DNA from: a bacterium
Lineage (GTDB): Bacteria; Actinomycetota; Acidimicrobiia; Acidimicrobiales; CATQHL01
Direction of reading: 5' to 3'
Length of the DNA: 64,000 nucleotides
Assembly: GCA_026708055.1 (NCBI GenBank)
Contig: JAPOVS010000038.1
Coordinates: 55,788-119,787, forward strand
How positions within the stretch are numbered: the first letter of the stretch is position 1; each line of letters begins with the position of its first letter. Position numbers and translations under genes: made by a program. Positions 61,426 through 64,000 of the stretch are shown in pieces. The notes beneath the pieces are model-generated. The model was not told the origin of the DNA. It did no database searches and saw only the letters and a list, made by a program, of their open reading frames with translations.

Positions 61426-62586
61426 TCAGTTGGTGATGTAGTCCGCCCAGCGTTGTAGGACTTCTCGGCGCCGCTCAAGGAGGTCTGATCGCATGTAGGC
61501 GGCTTCGACGCCGGCGACGGCGTGGCCGAGGACCTGTTCGGCGGTCTCGCGGGGCACGCCGTCTTCGGCCATCCAGCTTCGCAGGGTTGCCCGCAGTCCG
61601 TGGGGTGTGCCGCGGATGTCGAGTTCGCGGCACAGTTTGGACAGTGTCGCGTCCGATGCTGCTCGGCCGGTGGGGGATGGGAAGATGAGCGCGTCGGCAT
61701 CAGGGTTGGCGTTTGCGTGGTCGCGGGCTTCGGCGATCACTCGCAGCGCCGCTGTCGAGAGAGGTACCCGCATTGGCCGGGCGGTCTTGGTGCGCTCGGC
61801 GGGGATCTCCCAGACCGCTGTGTCGGTGTTGATCTCGTCCCATGTCGCCTGCCGGGCTTCGCCGGAGTGGGTGCCCGTGAGGGCGAGGAGTTCGTAGATG
61901 GCCTTGGTCGACCACCAGGCGCCGGAGGCTCGCACGCGACGGATGGCGTCGCCGACCTCGGATGCCGGCAGCGCCTTGTGGTGCTGGACGACGCCGTTGG
62001 GTTTGGGCAGGGCGGCTCGGGCTGCTTCGGTTGCGTCGCGGTCGGTGAGGCCTTCGGCCATCGCCCACCGCAGCACGGCGCGGATGCGCCCGAGGGTCTT
62101 GCGGGCCTGTTCGTGGCGCTTGAGCCAGATCGGGCCGACGATGGCGAGAACGTCCGCGGTGGTGACCTCGCCGACGGGCTTGTTGGCAATGGTGGGGTAG
62201 ACGAAGCGCCCGAAGGTGCGGTGCCAGTGGTTGGTGGTGCGGGGGTTGCGCCAGCCGTCGGCGTGCAGGGCGATGGTCTTCTCGGCGGCGTGTTCGAAGG
62301 TGACGGCCCGGTTGCCGCGGGGGTCGCGGCCCTGGGCGAGCGTTTGGCGGTTCTCGAATGCCTTGGCGCGGGCGTCGGCGAGGGAAACGATGGGGTAGGC
62401 ACCGAGGCCGATCATGACCGGCCGGCGGTTGATGTAGAGGCGCTGGCTCCAACTCTTGCTGGTGCGCCCGTCGGCCGCGGGCTTAACGAGCAGGCTGAGC
62501 CCGTGGCCGCCGCGGCCGCCGCCGTAGCGGCCGGGATGCTTGATTTGGCGCACGAATGTGGCGCTGAGCCTGCTGGGCCGGTCCAC
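61426..62586 (-). CDS. P4-type tyrosine integrase with altered first catalytic residue
   Basis: 386 aa from ATG 62586. The N-terminal DUF4102-type domain ('SWSQRLYINRRPVMIGLGAY') and the SAM-like domain ('AAEKTIALHADGWRNPRTTN') precede the catalytic domain. Catalytic residues: 'TGTHSGEAR' has His240 where the family has Arg; Lys in 'ERTKTARPMRVPLS', 'TPHGLRATLRSW' (H-x-x-R), 'QVLGHAV' (H) and the nucleophile Tyr in 'VEAAYMRSDLLERR' are all intact. A single CGC-to-CAC transition explains the change. The gene sits just inside the right 88-bp repeat. Confidence 0.9.
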   Translation of the reverse strand: MDRPSRLSATFVRQIKHPGRYGGGRGGHGLSLLVKPAADGRTSKSWSQRLYINRRPVMIGLGAYPIVSLADARAKAFENRQTLAQGRDPRGNRAVTFEHAAEKTIALHADGWRNPRTTNHWHRTFGRFVYPTIANKPVGEVTTADVLAIVGPIWLKRHEQARKTLGRIRAVLRWAMAEGLTDRDATEAARAALPKPNGVVQHHKALPASEVGDAIRRVRASGAWWSTKAIYELLALTGTHSGEARQATWDEINTDTAVWEIPAERTKTARPMRVPLSTAALRVIAEARDHANANPDADALIFPSPTGRAASDATLSKLCRELDIRGTPHGLRATLRSWMAEDGVPRETAEQVLGHAVAGVEAAYMRSDLLERRREVLQRWADYITN

Positions 62587-62689
62587 GGTTATGCTCTCGG
62601 TTATTACATATTGTTCGGGATGGTCGTGGAACAGTCTAGACGGTATCAGCTACGAAAGTGGCGTTGAACTGGGATAATGATCATCGCTC

Positions 62690-62714
62690 CGGACAGTCTC
62701 GGACACTGTCGGAC
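62690..62714. promoter_or_regulatory. 10-bp phased repeats next to integrase, putative arm sites
   Basis: CGGAC recurs at 62690, 62700 and 62710, exactly one helical turn apart, and GACAGT/ACTGTC form a small inverted repeat (62692-62697 and 62705-62710). The position between the integrase start and the 88-bp repeat fits integrase or excisionase binding. Confidence 0.45.
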
Positions 62715-62733
62715 CCCATTTCTGTACCCCCCT

Positions 62734-62821
62734 CGGCGCCGTCGTGTTCCTGGCCTCGGACGCCTCGGCCATGATCACCGGATCGGCCCTCAAGGTCGAC
62801 GGAGGCTGGACCGCCGTCTGA
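62734..62821 (+). repeat. Right 88-bp direct repeat, putative attR
   Basis: Exact copy of 51088-51175, the 3' end of the SDR gene with its stop codon. It has no upstream coding context here, so it is the extra copy made on integration. Confidence 0.8.
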
Positions 62822-63060
62822 CAGCCCCGCGGTCAGCTGCTGTATCTCCTACCGGTCCCAGAGCCAGTCGAGGTCGGAGAAGGCGAGTGCTTCGCGGAAG
62901 CCTGCGATGTTGTCTCGGACGTTGAGGATGAGGCACCGGTCGCCGCGCCCGGCCCCGGAGCACCTCGACGGGGACGGAGTTGCGCGGGCGCTGACGGGGG
63001 TGTTAGCCTGCCCCGGCATTTTGTCCGCAGCCGCTCTCGTCGAGATGAGGAGGCAGGTTC
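62822..63060. other. Gap with a possible gene relic
   Basis: The minus strand ends with 'LILNVRDNIAGFREALAFSD' followed by 'LDWLWDR' and a stop near 62850, which looks like the tail of a real protein, but it loses its frame within about 40 codons and is not recognised. The right end has the GAGGAGG ribosome-binding site of the next gene. Confidence 0.35.
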
Positions 63061-64000
63061 ATGTCCGTCGTGTCGAGGTTCGTTCAAGGACCCCCCCCCC
63101 CCAGCGTTTAGGTTCTGATCGCCGCCTTCGCGGCCTGGCAGCGCTGCTCGCCGGCCTGGTCGTGGCCTCGGGCGCATTGGTTTCCGCCCCCACCGCTGCC
63201 CAGCAACCCGAAGACTCCGACGCCGCGGTGGTGCGCATCGTGGCCCGCAAAGGCGCCGACGGCCGCGTCGAGTTCGCCCTGCAACAACGCCACGACGACA
63301 CCTGGGGGCAACGACAACTGCCCCGCTCGCGGTTCTTCCCCACCACCGCCCCCGTCGACCGCTGGCTCACCAGCAGCCCCCTGAACCTCGACGCCGCGGT
63401 GGTGCGCATCGTGGCCCGCAAAGGCGCCGACGGCCGCGTCGAGTTCGCCCTGCAACAACGCCACGACGACACCTGGGGGCAACGACAACTGCCCCGCTCG
63501 CGGTTCTTCCCCACCACCGCCCCCGTCGACCGCTGGCTCACCAGCAGCCCCCTGAACCTCGATGACCGGCCCGCGACCACCCCCGCAACGAAGCGCTACA
63601 CCGCCATCACAGTCGGCTTCCATCTTTCGTGCGCGCTAGACAGCGACGGCGCCATCACCTGCTCGGGCGACGACGACAGCCACAGCGCAGTGACCGACGC
63701 GCCCACCGGCCGCGGCTACACCGCCATCTCAACCGGCGGGGACACAAACTACTTCACGATGCCAATGGACGACTACGAGGGATTTTCCCACTCGTGCGCG
63801 CTGGACCGCGACGGCGCCATCACCTGCTGGGGCGGCAGCAGAATTTTCTGCGGCTTCGCCGCCGATAGCGGTCCGACCTGCTCGCGACGAGCGACCAACG
63901 CTGGGACCGGCGCGCCCACCGGCCGCGGCTACACCGCCATCGCAACCGGCCGCGGCCACTCGTGCGCGCTGGACCGCGACGGCGCCATCACCTGCTGGGG
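63061..64000 (+). CDS. Secreted protein with two 57-aa modules and RCC1-like repeats, partial, out of frame at a poly-C tract
   Basis: ATG 63061 is preceded by GAGGAGG at ideal spacing, but after ten codons a run of 12 C (63091-63102) puts the frame into a stop ('SV' then TAG). With 13 or 10 C the frame continues as 'QRLGSDRRLRGLAALLAGLV' and 'VASGALVSAPTAAQQ', a textbook signal peptide. Two identical 57-aa modules follow ('RIVARKGADGRVEFALQQRH', 'RFFPTTAPVDRWL'), then RCC1-like units ('SCALDSDGAITC', 'HSCALDRDGAITCWG'), running off the window. No in-frame start exists after the tract. It is either a phase-variable surface protein in the OFF state or a homopolymer sequencing error. Confidence 0.7.
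63091..63102 (+). repeat. C12 homopolymer, candidate phase-variation tract
   Basis: Twelve consecutive C lie inside codons 11-14 of the secreted RCC1 protein. Tract lengths of 10 or 13 restore the frame; 12 does not. Confidence 0.8.
63219..63560 (+). repeat. 171-bp tandem repeat, two copies
   Basis: 63219-63389 and 63390-63560 match throughout as read by eye, encoding two successive 57-aa modules. The near-perfect identity indicates a very recent duplication. Confidence 0.88.

Noticed and set aside
62677..62925. 82-residue plus-strand frame across the right 88-bp repeat
   Set aside because: It reads the repeat in a frame other than the SDR frame and has no coding features.

Overview
The window comes from a high-GC bacterium. 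Gene content (methylmalonyl-CoA mutase small subunit, F420-type split-barrel enzymes, MaoC hydratase, form I CO dehydrogenase, DHA2 drug exporters, many GTG starts and 4-bp ATGA/GTGA overlaps) points to Actinobacteria, most plausibly an Acidimicrobiia-like lineage. That placement is inference, because no rRNA or complete tRNA is present.

Layout. 0-8.6 kb: 5' end of mutA, a PQQ-type sugar dehydrogenase lipoprotein, a DHA2 exporter, a relic-rich patch around a DUF4143 ATPase, a LmbE deacetylase, an MNT-HEPN fusion protein and a homocysteine methyltransferase. This stretch carries three degenerate tandem arrays, each with an exact 23-bp period. 8.7-18.8 kb: a compact, translationally coupled four-gene operon that looks like a defence system: small HTH-like protein, DruA-like (DUF4338) domain fused to a P-loop ATPase, a 511-aa partner, and a 1558-aa protein with a nuclease-like motif and a HerA/FtsK-type ATPase. 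It resembles DndFGH/DptFGH in order, but no phosphorothioation genes are present. 19-22 kb: a second DHA2 exporter and an FAD-linked D-2-hydroxyacid dehydrogenase. 22-25.7 kb: a broken RCC1-repeat protein, a decayed DUF4011-type helicase and a VapBC45-like toxin-antitoxin pair, the last two bracketed by a 59-bp direct repeat. 25.7-41.5 kb: mostly metabolic genes (MaoC hydratase, alcohol dehydrogenase, class II aldolase, Ddn-like protein, SDRs, RtcB) mixed with a DUF262 restriction-type protein, a DUF2335 protein and two DUF4143 loci (one dead, one intact with a fourth 23-bp array). 41.7-47.8 kb: a coxMSL operon with the form I AYRCSFR signature, followed by XdhC-YHS and a Gfo/Idh oxidoreductase. 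48.1-51.2 kb: SMP-30 lactonase, HisD/HpsN-type dehydrogenase and SDR, probably one catabolic operon.

51.1-62.8 kb is best read as an integrated island. An exact 88-bp direct repeat (the 3' end of the SDR gene) lies at both ends, and a P4-type integrase sits just inside the right copy. Cargo: ATPase + DUF3226 TOPRIM pair, ISL3 transposase relic, a two-gene cassette with a HEPN RNase motif, a tRNA-Met 3' half, a 14-repeat RCC1 lipoprotein, a DUF2971 protein and a HigBA pair. The integrase has His in place of the first catalytic Arg, so the island may be stranded.

62.8-64 kb: the start of another secreted RCC1 protein. A C12 homopolymer just after its start codon puts it out of frame, which suggests phase variation or a base-calling error.
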